A DNA stretch of 5,879 nt from Spirochaetaceae bacterium (GCA_031269165.1 JAISZQ010000274.1:1-5879), one strand, 5' to 3'. Positions 1 through 5,659 are shown, counted from the first letter of the stretch. Notes: generated from the letters alone by a model not told the origin. Program-made: numbers and translations.

Positions 1-1
1 C

Positions 2-457
2 ATCGTTACGGATCTTGTTGACGGCAAACTTGAGTACGCCAAGAGTCGTGGCGCGGACTTCGTGATCAATTCAGGAACGGAAAACCTCGCGGAACGGCTG
101 AAAGAGATCACGGGCGGTATGGGGCCAAACGTAACGGTAGATGCGGTGTGCATCAAGCAGACTTTCGAGACTGCGGTACTGGTCACGTCGACGGCAGGGC
201 GTATCGTGGAACTGAGTTTTAACGAGATTCCCAGCGAGATCGCGCCGGTAAACATCATCAAGAAGGAGCTTACCATCTGTGGTTCGCGGTTGCAAACAAA
301 GCGTTTTCCCGTGGTCATTGACTTTATCAAGAGCGGGAAGCTGCCGTTGGCCGGGTTTGTGTCGAAGGTTTTCCCGGTAACCGAGATGGGGGAAGCCTTT
401 GATTACATGGATAAAAACAACGCATCGGTGCGTAAGATTCTGATTTCTTTTGATTGA
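2..457 (+). CDS. Zinc-type alcohol dehydrogenase, RspB/LgoD-like, C-terminal part (5' end outside window)
   Basis: The frame is open from the window edge, so only the last 151 residues are present and the true start lies upstream. The visible part begins at the end of the second Rossmann strand (IVTDLVDGKLEYAKSRGAD), where the acidic residue usually contacts the NAD(H) ribose. It continues through the coenzyme domain (GPNVTVDAV, TAGRIVELSF) to the C-terminal catalytic-domain tail. The stretch KELTICGSRL...KRFPVVIDFIKSGKL closely resembles E. coli RspB and the L-galactonate/L-gulonate 5-dehydrogenase branch of medium-chain dehydrogenases, as recalled. The zinc ligands would lie in the missing N-terminus and cannot be checked. 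Oxidation of a sugar acid or polyol with NAD+ is therefore inferred. It lies 288 nt upstream of kduI in the same direction, which fits a hexuronate locus. The family call is firm, the substrate is not. Confidence 0.85.
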   Translation: MVTDLVDGKLEYAKSRGADFVINSGTENLAERLKEITGGMGPNVTVDAVCIKQTFETAVLVTSTAGRIVELSFNEIPSEIAPVNIIKKELTICGSRLQTKRFPVVIDFIKSGKLPLAGFVSKVFPVTEMGEAFDYMDKNNASVRKILISFD

Positions 458-475
458 TTGTGACTATTCAGTCGT

Positions 476-530
476 CCCCGTGATCCGGGGCGTTGCGGGC
501 GCAAACCGTTGGTTTGCGATGCTTTGCATC
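476..530. repeat. Cluster of three small hairpins with a motif repeated near 5518
   Basis: Three adjacent palindromes follow the dehydrogenase stop: CCCCG/CGGGG (476-480 with 486-490), CGCAAACC/GGTTTGCG (500-507 with 511-518, loop GTT) and GATGC/GCATC (518-522 with 526-530, loop TTT; base 518 is shared with the previous stem). The segment 480-499 is nearly identical to 5518-5538, differing by two substitutions and one gap. It is therefore probably a remnant of the same repeat element that lies after murC. There is no T-tract, so a standard intrinsic terminator is not supported, though the hairpins could slow or stop transcription from the dehydrogenase gene. Confidence 0.5.
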
Positions 531-542
531 CGGAGTTTCGGG

Positions 543-681
543 GGGGGCTGTTCAATAAGTATGAAATTCGCAAATTTTTCGTATAAAAATTCAAAAACAT
601 TGCCGTAAAGGCCGCAGCTTTGTATTTCTATACACGAAAAACGGTTAAAAATTCATTTTTTCAACTTATTGGACAGCCCCC
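543..681. repeat. ~140-nt imperfect palindrome (MITE-like or long stem-loop)
   Basis: The ends GGGGGCTGTTCAATAAGT (543-560) and ACTTATTGGACAGCCCCC (664-681) are inverted complements in 17 of 18 positions, and the one difference would be a G-U pair in RNA. The AT-rich interior is also partly self-complementary: TTTTTCGTATAAAAATTCAAA on the left side resembles the complement of the right side around 621-643. The symmetry centre is near 612. The end sequence resembles the GAGGCTGTTCCAAAAC arms found elsewhere in the window, so it may be a divergent relative. No gene lies inside, and no clear target-site duplication is seen. A small non-autonomous element or a folded intergenic RNA are both possible. 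Confidence 0.65.
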
Positions 682-690
682 TTTAGCTGG

Positions 691-707
691 GTTTTGGAAC
701 AGCCTCA
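691..707. repeat. Lone right-hand arm of the GAGGCTGTTCCAAAAC repeat family
   Basis: GTTTTGGAACAGCCTCA matches the right arms at 3850-3865, 5448-5463 and 5617-5632. No matching left arm is visible between the dehydrogenase stop and this point. The arm is therefore either a remnant or paired with the divergent left end near 543. It lies about 40 nt before kduI, where that gene's promoter or leader would be. Confidence 0.75.
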
Positions 708-712
708 ATGGA

Positions 713-740
713 GATAATGGAAATAATAATAAGGAAGGAG
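713..740 (+). promoter_or_regulatory. Possible -10 box and strong ribosome binding site of kduI
   Basis: AAGGAAGGAG at 731-740 is a near-ideal Shine-Dalgarno sequence that ends 5 nt before the ATG at 746, and it fixes the kduI start. GATAAT at 713-718 matches five of six positions of a -10 box. No good -35 hexamer lies at standard spacing, because that region is the repeat arm at 691-707. The ribosome binding site is well supported, the promoter only weakly. Confidence 0.5.
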
Positions 741-745
741 TTATC

Positions 746-1588
746 ATGAAACTGGACATTCGTTACGGGAACCATCCCGAAGACATGAAGGGTTACGACA
801 CGCGGCAGTTGCGGGAGCGGTTCTTGTTTGAGCCCGTTTTCACGGCGGACGAGATTAGTCTCTGCTATACGCACAGCGACCGGGTGGTTTTTGGTGGGGC
901 GGCGCCTCTGAAGAAGGCGTTGCGGCTCGAGGGCGGCAAGGACTTTGGGAGCGACGTGTTTCTTGACCGGCGGGAACTGGGGGTCATCTGTATCGCCGGG
1001 CGGGGCTCGGTTTCGGTGGACGGGACGGACTACCCGATGAAGAAGGGCAACGGGCTCTACATCGGCAAGGGCGTTAAGGACGTGGTGTTTTCGGCAACGG
1101 ACGGGCACGCGGAGGACGCGCCCAAGTTCTATCTTGCGAGTGCGCCGGCCCACACCGCCTATCCCACGGTGTTTATCCCTATCGAAAAGGCAAATCCGCG
1201 CAAAGTGGGGGAAGCGGCACAGGTCAATGTCCGCACGATCTACCAGTATGTGCATCCGGCGGTGTGTCAAAGTTGCCAGCTGGTGATGGGGATGACGATA
1301 CTGGAGGAGGGGTCTGTCTGGAACACGATGCCCTGCCACACCCACGAGCGGCGCATGGAGGTCTACTTTTATTTTGACGTAAAGCCGGGGGCGGCGGTGT
1401 TTCATCTTCACGGGCAGCCGGACGAGACGCGGCATATCGTGATGAACAACGAACAGGCGGTGATTTCTCCGTCATGGTCGATTCATGCCGGGGTCGGGAC
1501 CGCCGCTTACACGTTTATCTGGGCTATGGCGGGCGAAAATCAGACTTTCGACGACATGGACACGGTGGTAACGACGGCGTTACGGTAG
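746..1588 (+). CDS. kduI: 5-dehydro-4-deoxy-D-glucuronate isomerase (KduI)
   Basis: This 280-residue cytoplasmic cupin-fold isomerase converts 5-keto-4-deoxyuronate, the product of pectin- or glycosaminoglycan-lyase pathways, to 3-deoxy-D-glycero-2,5-hexodiulosonate. Length agrees with the usual ~278 residues. The zinc site seen in the E. coli enzyme is intact: His198 and His200 in PCHTHERRMEVYFYF, Glu205 in the same stretch, and His247 in SPSWSIHAGVG. The N-terminus MKLDIRYGNHPEDMKGYDT is typical of the family. An in-frame ATG at 620 would add 42 residues read from the palindrome and is rejected, since the strong ribosome binding site at 731-740 serves the ATG at 746. kduD follows after 68 nt with no obvious terminator, so the two are probably co-transcribed and supply consecutive steps. 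Codon use is strongly G-ending throughout. Confidence 0.96.
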   Translation: MKLDIRYGNHPEDMKGYDTRQLRERFLFEPVFTADEISLCYTHSDRVVFGGAAPLKKALRLEGGKDFGSDVFLDRRELGVICIAGRGSVSVDGTDYPMKKGNGLYIGKGVKDVVFSATDGHAEDAPKFYLASAPAHTAYPTVFIPIEKANPRKVGEAAQVNVRTIYQYVHPAVCQSCQLVMGMTILEEGSVWNTMPCHTHERRMEVYFYFDVKPGAAVFHLHGQPDETRHIVMNNEQAVISPSWSIHAGVGTAAYTFIWAMAGENQTFDDMDTVVTTALR

Positions 1589-1628
1589 GCGTAAATCGCG
1601 TTTTATGACGTTTTATTTATAGTACAAA

Positions 1629-1650
1629 ATCGCGCGAAAGCGATAAGGAG
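1629..1650 (+). promoter_or_regulatory. Small hairpin abutting the kduD ribosome binding site
   Basis: ATCGC (1629-1633) and GCGAT (1640-1644) can form a 5-bp stem with loop GCGAAA. It ends directly against the Shine-Dalgarno AAGGAG (1645-1650), which is 6 nt from the ATG at 1657. The hairpin is short and may have no role. The ribosome binding site supports the chosen start of kduD. Confidence 0.45.
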
Positions 1651-1656
1651 AATACG

Positions 1657-2424
1657 ATGGGAATACTTGATCAATTTACTTTAACGGGCAAGACGGCAGT
1701 GGTGACCGGTTGCGGCAGGGGGCTCGGACAAGGGGTCGCCGTTGCGCTGGCGGAAGCGGGGGCGGATGTCTTTGGCGTGGGGTTCGCGCCAAGCGCGGAC
1801 AAGACGGCGGAACTCATTCGGGCGACGGGGCGGAAGTTTGCCTATCTCTCGGCGAACTTGGTTTCGCAGGAGGCAATCCCGGCGATCATCGACGGGGCAC
1901 TCAAGCTGTCGGGGACGCTGGACATCCTCGTGAACAACGCCGGAACGATACGGCGGGCGGATTCGGTGGATTTTTCCGAGACCGATTGGGACGACGTGAT
2001 GAACGTCAACCTGAAATCGCTCTTTTTCCTGAGCCAGGCGGCAGGCCGTCAGTTTATCAAGCAGGGCGCGGGCGGGAAAATTATCAACATCGCGTCGATG
2101 CTGTCGTTTCAGGGCGGGATCCGCGTTCCGTCGTACACGGCCTCGAAAGGCGGTGTGCGTACACTCACGATGCTCTTGGCCAACGAATGGGCCAAACACG
2201 GCATCAACGTCAACGCGATCGCGCCCGGCTACATGGCAACGGACAACACCGAGGCCCTGCGGGCGGACAAGGATCGTAGCGCGGCGATACTGGAGCGCAT
2301 TCCGGCGGGTCGCTGGGGTACGCCGCAGGACGTAGCCGGGGCCGCCGTCTTCCTCGCCTCACCCGCGGCGCAGTACATCAACGGCTATACCCTCGCGGTT
2401 GACGGCGGCTGGCTCGCCCGCTAA
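1657..2424 (+). CDS. kduD: 2-dehydro-3-deoxy-D-gluconate 5-dehydrogenase (KduD), short-chain dehydrogenase
   Basis: This 255-residue classical short-chain dehydrogenase/reductase is predicted to interconvert 3-deoxy-D-glycero-2,5-hexodiulosonate and 2-keto-3-deoxygluconate with NAD(H) in the cytoplasm. The glycine-rich coenzyme motif TGCGRGLG is at 17-24, NNAG at 93-96, and the catalytic set Asn118, Ser147, Tyr160 and Lys164 (YTASK) is complete. The C-terminal stretch PAGRWGTPQDVAGAAVFLAS and the ending VDGGWLAR are typical of KduD and gluconate 5-dehydrogenase relatives. Sequence alone leaves some ambiguity within this subfamily. The position directly after kduI, which makes its expected substrate, favours KduD. 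The start is fixed by AAGGAG 6 nt upstream. No terminator is evident after the stop, and argG downstream has its own promoter. Confidence 0.93.
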   Translation: MGILDQFTLTGKTAVVTGCGRGLGQGVAVALAEAGADVFGVGFAPSADKTAELIRATGRKFAYLSANLVSQEAIPAIIDGALKLSGTLDILVNNAGTIRRADSVDFSETDWDDVMNVNLKSLFFLSQAAGRQFIKQGAGGKIINIASMLSFQGGIRVPSYTASKGGVRTLTMLLANEWAKHGINVNAIAPGYMATDNTEALRADKDRSAAILERIPAGRWGTPQDVAGAAVFLASPAAQYINGYTLAVDGGWLAR

Positions 2425-2434
2425 CTACCGAATA

Positions 2435-2463
2435 TAAACATAGTCCGCAGATTGTGCTATAAT
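2435..2463 (+). promoter_or_regulatory. Extended -10 promoter of argG
   Basis: TATAAT at 2458-2463 is a perfect -10 hexamer, preceded by TGC (extended -10 signature). A 4-of-6 match to the -35 box (TAAACA, 2435-2440) lies 17 nt upstream. Transcription would begin near 2470, giving a leader of about 57 nt before the GTG start. This separates argG from the kdu genes. No recognisable arginine-repressor operator overlaps it. Confidence 0.75.
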
Positions 2464-2514
2464 GCGCGTTACAGAGAGAACATAGTTTGCTGAAAACAGA
2501 AACAGCGATCTATG

Positions 2515-2530
2515 AGAGGAGTAGTATGTG
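2515..2530 (+). promoter_or_regulatory. argG ribosome binding site with overlapping ATG-stop and GTG start
   Basis: AGAGGAG (2515-2521) is a good Shine-Dalgarno sequence. The ATG at 2526 is followed at once by TGA, so it encodes nothing, while the overlapping GTG at 2528 opens the conserved argG frame (KKKVVLAYSGGLDT). The only sensible start is therefore GTG, 6 nt from the Shine-Dalgarno. Confidence 0.8.
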
Positions 2531-3730
2531 AAGAAGAAAGTAGTGCTGGCGTATTCGGGCGGGCTCGATACGACGGTGATTATCCCGTGGCTCAAGGAAA
2601 ACGGCGGCTTCGAGACGATCGCGGTCTGTGTCGACGTGGGACAGGAAGCGGATTGGGAGGCGATCACCAAGCGGGCGCTGGATACCGGGGCGGCAAAGTG
2701 CTTTGTCGCGGACGTGAAGAAGACCTATGTCGAGGAGTACATCTGGCCGGCGTTGAAGGCGGGGGCGTTGTACGAGGACAAGTATCTTTTGGGCACGTCG
2801 ACGGCGCGTCCGCTCATCGCAAAGGTGCTGGTCGATTATGCGCGGCAGGAAGGGGCCGAGGCGATCGCTCACGGCGCGACGGGCAAGGGAAACGATCAGG
2901 TGCGCTTTGATCTGGGGATCATGGCCTTCGCGCCGGACATCGAGATCATCGCTCCCTGGCGGACGTGGGAGTTGAAGAGCCGCGAGGAGGAGATCGCCTA
3001 CCTTGAAAAGCGCGGCATCCCCGTGCCGATGAAGAAGGACGACTCGTATTCCCGTGACGACAATCTCTGGCACATCTCCCACGAGGGGCTCGAATTGGAG
3101 GACCCGGCTAACGCGCCGAACTTGGAACATATGCTCAAGATGTCGGTGCCGCCTGAAAAAGCGCCTGACACGCCGGAAATCGTCGAGATCGGCTTTGAGA
3201 AGGGCCTCCCGGTCGCGGTCAACGGCAAAACCCTCGACGGCGTGAGCCTCATCAAGGAACTCAACCGGATTGGCGGGGCGCACGGGGTCGGCATCACCGA
3301 CCTTGTGGAAAACCGCGTTGTCGGCATGAAGAGCCGGGGGGTCTACGAAACGCCCGGCGGCTCGATCCTCTACTACGCCCACGCCGAGTTGGAACACCTC
3401 TGCCTCGACCGCCAAACCTACGCCTTCAAACAGACCGTCCGCGACAAACTGGGCGAGGTCATCTACGGCGGTCTCTGGTTCACCCCGCTCCGCGAGGCCC
3501 TCTGTGCCTTTGTGGACGCGACCCAGGAACGGGTGTCCGGCACGGTGAAGGTGAAACTCTACAAAGGTTCGATTACGTCCGCCGGCGCGTCATCGCCCCA
3601 GTCGCTCTACAACGCGAGCATCGCCAGCTTCACCACCGGCGACCTCTACAACCATGCGGACGCGAAGGGCTTCATCCGGCTGTACGGCTTGCCGGTGTTG
3701 GTCCGCGCGCTTGCCGACCGTCTGTCGTAG
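2528..3730 (+). CDS. argG: Argininosuccinate synthase (ArgG)
   Basis: This 400-residue cytoplasmic enzyme joins citrulline and aspartate using ATP, with release of AMP and pyrophosphate, in the penultimate step of arginine synthesis. The ATP-pyrophosphatase loop SGGLDT is at 10-15. YLLGTSTARPLIAK (86-99), HGATGKGNDQVRF (115-127) and SRDDNLWHISHEG (175-187) are the conserved ATP-, citrulline- and aspartate-binding regions. The multimerisation domain ends normally at LADRLS. Length is standard for the family and no key segment is missing. Translation starts at GTG (see the overlapping ATG-stop). No other arginine gene is present: argH is not adjacent, and the flanking genes serve uronate use and cell-wall synthesis. 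Alanine codon choice changes within the gene, from almost all GCG early to mostly GCC late. Confidence 0.98.
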   Translation: MKKKVVLAYSGGLDTTVIIPWLKENGGFETIAVCVDVGQEADWEAITKRALDTGAAKCFVADVKKTYVEEYIWPALKAGALYEDKYLLGTSTARPLIAKVLVDYARQEGAEAIAHGATGKGNDQVRFDLGIMAFAPDIEIIAPWRTWELKSREEEIAYLEKRGIPVPMKKDDSYSRDDNLWHISHEGLELEDPANAPNLEHMLKMSVPPEKAPDTPEIVEIGFEKGLPVAVNGKTLDGVSLIKELNRIGGAHGVGITDLVENRVVGMKSRGVYETPGGSILYYAHAELEHLCLDRQTYAFKQTVRDKLGEVIYGGLWFTPLREALCAFVDATQERVSGTVKVKLYKGSITSAGASSPQSLYNASIASFTTGDLYNHADAKGFIRLYGLPVLVRALADRLS

Positions 3731-3828
3731 AGGCGATAGGGCGTGTTGTGATATGAGGGCGCGGCGGGTTCTCAAAACGGCACCCGTTCCAAGAGGTGTG
3801 CATCCGTCGATTCATTATCAAAGTAAAT

Positions 3829-3865
3829 GAGGCTGTTCCAAAACTTCAGTTTTTGGAACAGCCTC
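3829..3865. repeat. Compact hairpin of the GAGGCTGTTCCAAAAC repeat family
   Basis: Positions 3829-3843 pair perfectly with 3851-3865 (15 bp), leaving a 7-nt loop (CTTCAGT). This is the shortest and cleanest copy of the repeat family in the window. It sits between argG and murC, 98 nt after the argG stop and 64 nt before the murC ATG. It has no trailing T-run on either strand, so factor-independent termination is uncertain, although the stem is strong enough to block polymerase or protect an mRNA 3' end. Confidence 0.85.
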
Positions 3866-3917
3866 AAACGATGTTGCCCGAGCCCGTTATTCACTATGCA
3901 CGTCGTCAAATTTCTTC

Positions 3918-3930
3918 TATTATATACACA
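3918..3930 (+). promoter_or_regulatory. -10 box placing the murC transcript start at its ATG
   Basis: TATTAT (3918-3923) is a 5-of-6 match to the -10 consensus. With normal spacing, transcription would begin at 3930, the A of the murC ATG. No Shine-Dalgarno sequence precedes that ATG (the upstream bases are TTTCTTCTATTATATACAC). No other in-frame ATG, GTG or TTG exists back to the stop at 3828. A convincing -35 box is not seen. Confidence 0.55.
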
Positions 3931-5399
3931 TGGCTCTGTTTGAAAAGGGTTCCAGGGTTTACTGTGTCGGCATTAAGGGAACGGGGGTTTCCGCGCTGGC
4001 CGAGTTGCTTCATGCGGCGGGGATGCGGTTGTCGGGTTCGGATACGGCTGACGTGTTCTATACCGACGCGGTGCTCCGGTCGCTGGGGATTCCCTATCAC
4101 GAGTCTTTTGCGCCGGAACACATCCCCGCCGATGCGGATGTGGTAATCCATTCCGCCGCGTATGCGCCTGAGACGAATTGCGAGATGGCCGAGGTCGTGC
4201 GGCGCGGGCTTCAGGTGATGAAGTATACGGACGCGCTGGGCGCGTGGTCGGCGCGGTTTGAGTCGGCGGGGATCGCCGGGGTTCACGGCAAGACGACGAC
4301 GACGGCTCTCGCGGGGGCGCTTGTCCGTGCCGCCGGGCTTCCGGCTCAGGTGCTGGCGGGGAGCGCGGTCTCCTCGTTTGGGGGGCGTTCCACCTTGAAC
4401 AACGGCGACAAGTACTTCATCGCGGAAACCTGCGAATACCGGCGGCATTTTCTCTCGTTCCGCCCGAAACACATCGTTATCACGGCGGTCGAGAGCGATC
4501 ATCAGGATTATTTTCCCACCTACGAGTCGATCCGTGACGCGTTTGTCGAATACGCGCTGCTGTTGCCGGAAGGCGGGCATCTCGTCTACTGTGCCGATGA
4601 CCAAGGGGCGCGCGAGGTTGTGGAACTCGTCAAAAAAGAACAGCGTGGCATCCGCTTTGTTCCCTACGGGTTTAGCGCCGAGGGGAAATACCGGGTGAGC
4701 CGTTACCGGGTGGAAGCGGAGAAGGCGTATTTTGATGTGGAGGCGTGCGCGGGATCGTTCACGCTCAGCGTGCCGGGAAAGCACAACGCGCTGAACGCGG
4801 CGGCGGCCCTCGCGTTAATCGAAACGTTAACCGAAACGCCGGCTAACGCCTTGTCGTCGGGCGTTCTCGCGGACGGGGAGACGTTGCGCCGTATCAAAGA
4901 GGGACTGGACGGGTTTCACGGGAGCAAGCGCCGGGCAGAGATACTGGGCGAGCGGGACGGGGTTCTTTTCATGGATGACTACGCCCACCACCCCACAGCG
5001 ATCGCGGCGACGATTGCCGGGCTCAAAGAATTTTTTCCGCGCCGCCGTCTTGTCGTTAGTTTCATGTCCCATACCTATACCCGCACCGCCGCCCTGCTCG
5101 ACGAGTTTGCCGCATCGTTTGAAAAGGCCGACGTGGTTATCCTCCACAAGATCTACGCTTCGGCCCGCGAACAATACTCAGGCGGGGTCAACGGCGAGAC
5201 GCTTTTTGAAAAGACGAGGGCACTCAAAAAAGACGGGGTGTTCTATGTCCATGAGCATGAAGAGGCGGCACCGTTTGTCCGCTCGTTATTGAAACCCGGC
5301 GATTTGTTCGTTACTATGGGCGCGGGGGATAACTGGACGCTGGGCGAGCATCTCTTTAACGCGGGGCGCGAGGAAACCTTAATCACAGAAAACCGTTGA
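3930..5399 (+). CDS. murC: UDP-N-acetylmuramate--L-alanine ligase (MurC)
   Basis: This 489-residue cytoplasmic Mur ligase adds L-alanine to UDP-N-acetylmuramate with ATP, the first amino-acid step of peptidoglycan precursor synthesis. The N-terminal UDP-substrate domain starts with GIKGTG (14-19) and LSGSD (34-38). The central ATPase domain has the P-loop GVHGKTTTT (117-125), ETCEYRRHFL (166-175), ESDHQDYF (188-195) and PGKHNALNAAAA (282-293). The C-terminal domain has FHGSKRRAEILG (329-340), DDYAHHPT (349-356), SHTYTRT (380-386) and TMGAGDN (462-468). Length matches E. coli MurC (491). ETCEY replaces the AEADESD-type motif of many MurC proteins; this variant is, as recalled, usual in spirochaetes and some Firmicutes. 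The recycling ligase Mpl is less likely from these motifs. The gene stands alone, not in a mur/fts cluster, and lacks a ribosome binding site. Confidence 0.95.
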   Translation: MALFEKGSRVYCVGIKGTGVSALAELLHAAGMRLSGSDTADVFYTDAVLRSLGIPYHESFAPEHIPADADVVIHSAAYAPETNCEMAEVVRRGLQVMKYTDALGAWSARFESAGIAGVHGKTTTTALAGALVRAAGLPAQVLAGSAVSSFGGRSTLNNGDKYFIAETCEYRRHFLSFRPKHIVITAVESDHQDYFPTYESIRDAFVEYALLLPEGGHLVYCADDQGAREVVELVKKEQRGIRFVPYGFSAEGKYRVSRYRVEAEKAYFDVEACAGSFTLSVPGKHNALNAAAALALIETLTETPANALSSGVLADGETLRRIKEGLDGFHGSKRRAEILGERDGVLFMDDYAHHPTAIAATIAGLKEFFPRRRLVVSFMSHTYTRTAALLDEFAASFEKADVVILHKIYASAREQYSGGVNGETLFEKTRALKKDGVFYVHEHEEAAPFVRSLLKPGDLFVTMGAGDNWTLGEHLFNAGREETLITENR

Positions 5400-5404
5400 T
5401 AAAT

Positions 5405-5463
5405 GAGCCTGTTCCAAAACTGATTGACTGTGCGCTAACCGTGCACGGTTTTGGAACAGCCTC
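5405..5463. repeat. Inverted-repeat element directly after murC
   Basis: GAGCCTGTTCCAAAAC (5405-5420) and GTTTTGGAACAGCCTC (5448-5463) are inverted complements at 15 of 16 positions, around a 27-nt centre that itself contains GTGC/GCAC (5430-5433 with 5442-5445). It begins 5 nt after the murC stop, so the hairpin would form at the 3' end of the murC mRNA and may terminate or stabilise it. It belongs to the same family as the hairpin at 3829-3865. Confidence 0.8.
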
Positions 5464-5478
5464 ATATTACAATAACGA

Positions 5479-5632
5479 GAGGTTGTTCCAAAACTCCGCA
5501 GGATACAAGTTTCCGCTGTGATTCGGGGGCGTTACGGGGGTCTGACCCCCGTAGAGGGGGTAGCGGAAGACGGCGTAGGCGGCTGGAGCGAGGGGGAGAC
5601 TTCCCCCTTATGTTTGGTTTTGGAACAGGCTC
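5479..5632. repeat. 154-bp inverted-repeat element with a structured GC-rich interior
   Basis: The ends GAGGTTGTTCCAAAAC (5479-5494) and GTTTTGGAACAGGCTC (5617-5632) match as inverted repeats at 14 of 16 positions. The interior contains further stems: TTCCGCT with AGCGGAA (5511-5517 with 5562-5568), enclosing TACGGGGGT/ACCCCCGTA (5533-5541 with 5545-5553), and then AGGGGGA/TCCCCCT (5591-5597 with 5602-5608). Positions 5518-5538 repeat the motif found at 480-499. No open frame of note lies inside. It looks like a small non-coding mobile or palindromic element, carrying potential for a folded RNA. Confidence 0.75.
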
Positions 5633-5640
5633 AAATACAA

Positions 5641-5659
5641 ATGAGGCTGCATCGCCCTC
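5641..5659. repeat. Possible truncated repeat arm in the Rpn upstream region
   Basis: ATGAGGCTG (5641-5649), preceded by AA, repeats the left edge of the arm at 3826-3835 and then diverges. GAGGC and GCCCTC (5643-5647 with 5654-5659) could still form a small hairpin with one bulged C. This may be a decayed arm. The rest of the gap up to 5735 shows nothing I recognise. Confidence 0.3.

Noticed and set aside
620..745. In-frame N-terminal extension of KduI from an ATG at 620
   Set aside because: It would read through the palindrome and repeat arm, has no family resemblance and no ribosome binding site. The ATG at 746 has an excellent one and gives the normal length.
683..1435. 250-residue open frame on the minus strand across kduI
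   Set aside because: Low-complexity, Arg/His/Pro-rich translation antisense to a well-conserved gene, as is usual for shadow frames in GC-rich DNA.
2425..2527. Arginine-repressor operator in the argG promoter region
   Set aside because: No pair of TGAAT/ATTCA-like half sites was found around the promoter.
2510..3415. 301-residue open frame on the minus strand across argG
   Set aside because: Antisense shadow of argG with no recognisable domain or ribosome binding site. The + strand frame carries all the conserved synthase motifs.
3829..3865. Standard intrinsic terminator for argG
   Set aside because: The stem is perfect but no T-tract follows it on either strand, and identical arms occur elsewhere in non-terminator contexts, so it is listed as a repeat.
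3796..4146. 116-residue + strand frame spanning the hairpin and the murC start
   Set aside because: It runs through the repeat hairpin and then out of frame through the conserved MurC N-terminus. No domain is recognisable.
3906..4784. 292-residue open frame on the minus strand across murC
   Set aside because: Arg-rich antisense shadow of murC with no family signature.
3930..5399. Assignment as the recycling ligase Mpl instead of MurC
   Set aside because: Length and the motifs DDYAHHPT, SHTYTRT and TMGAGDN fit MurC better, and the N-terminal pattern lacks the Mpl form as I recall it.
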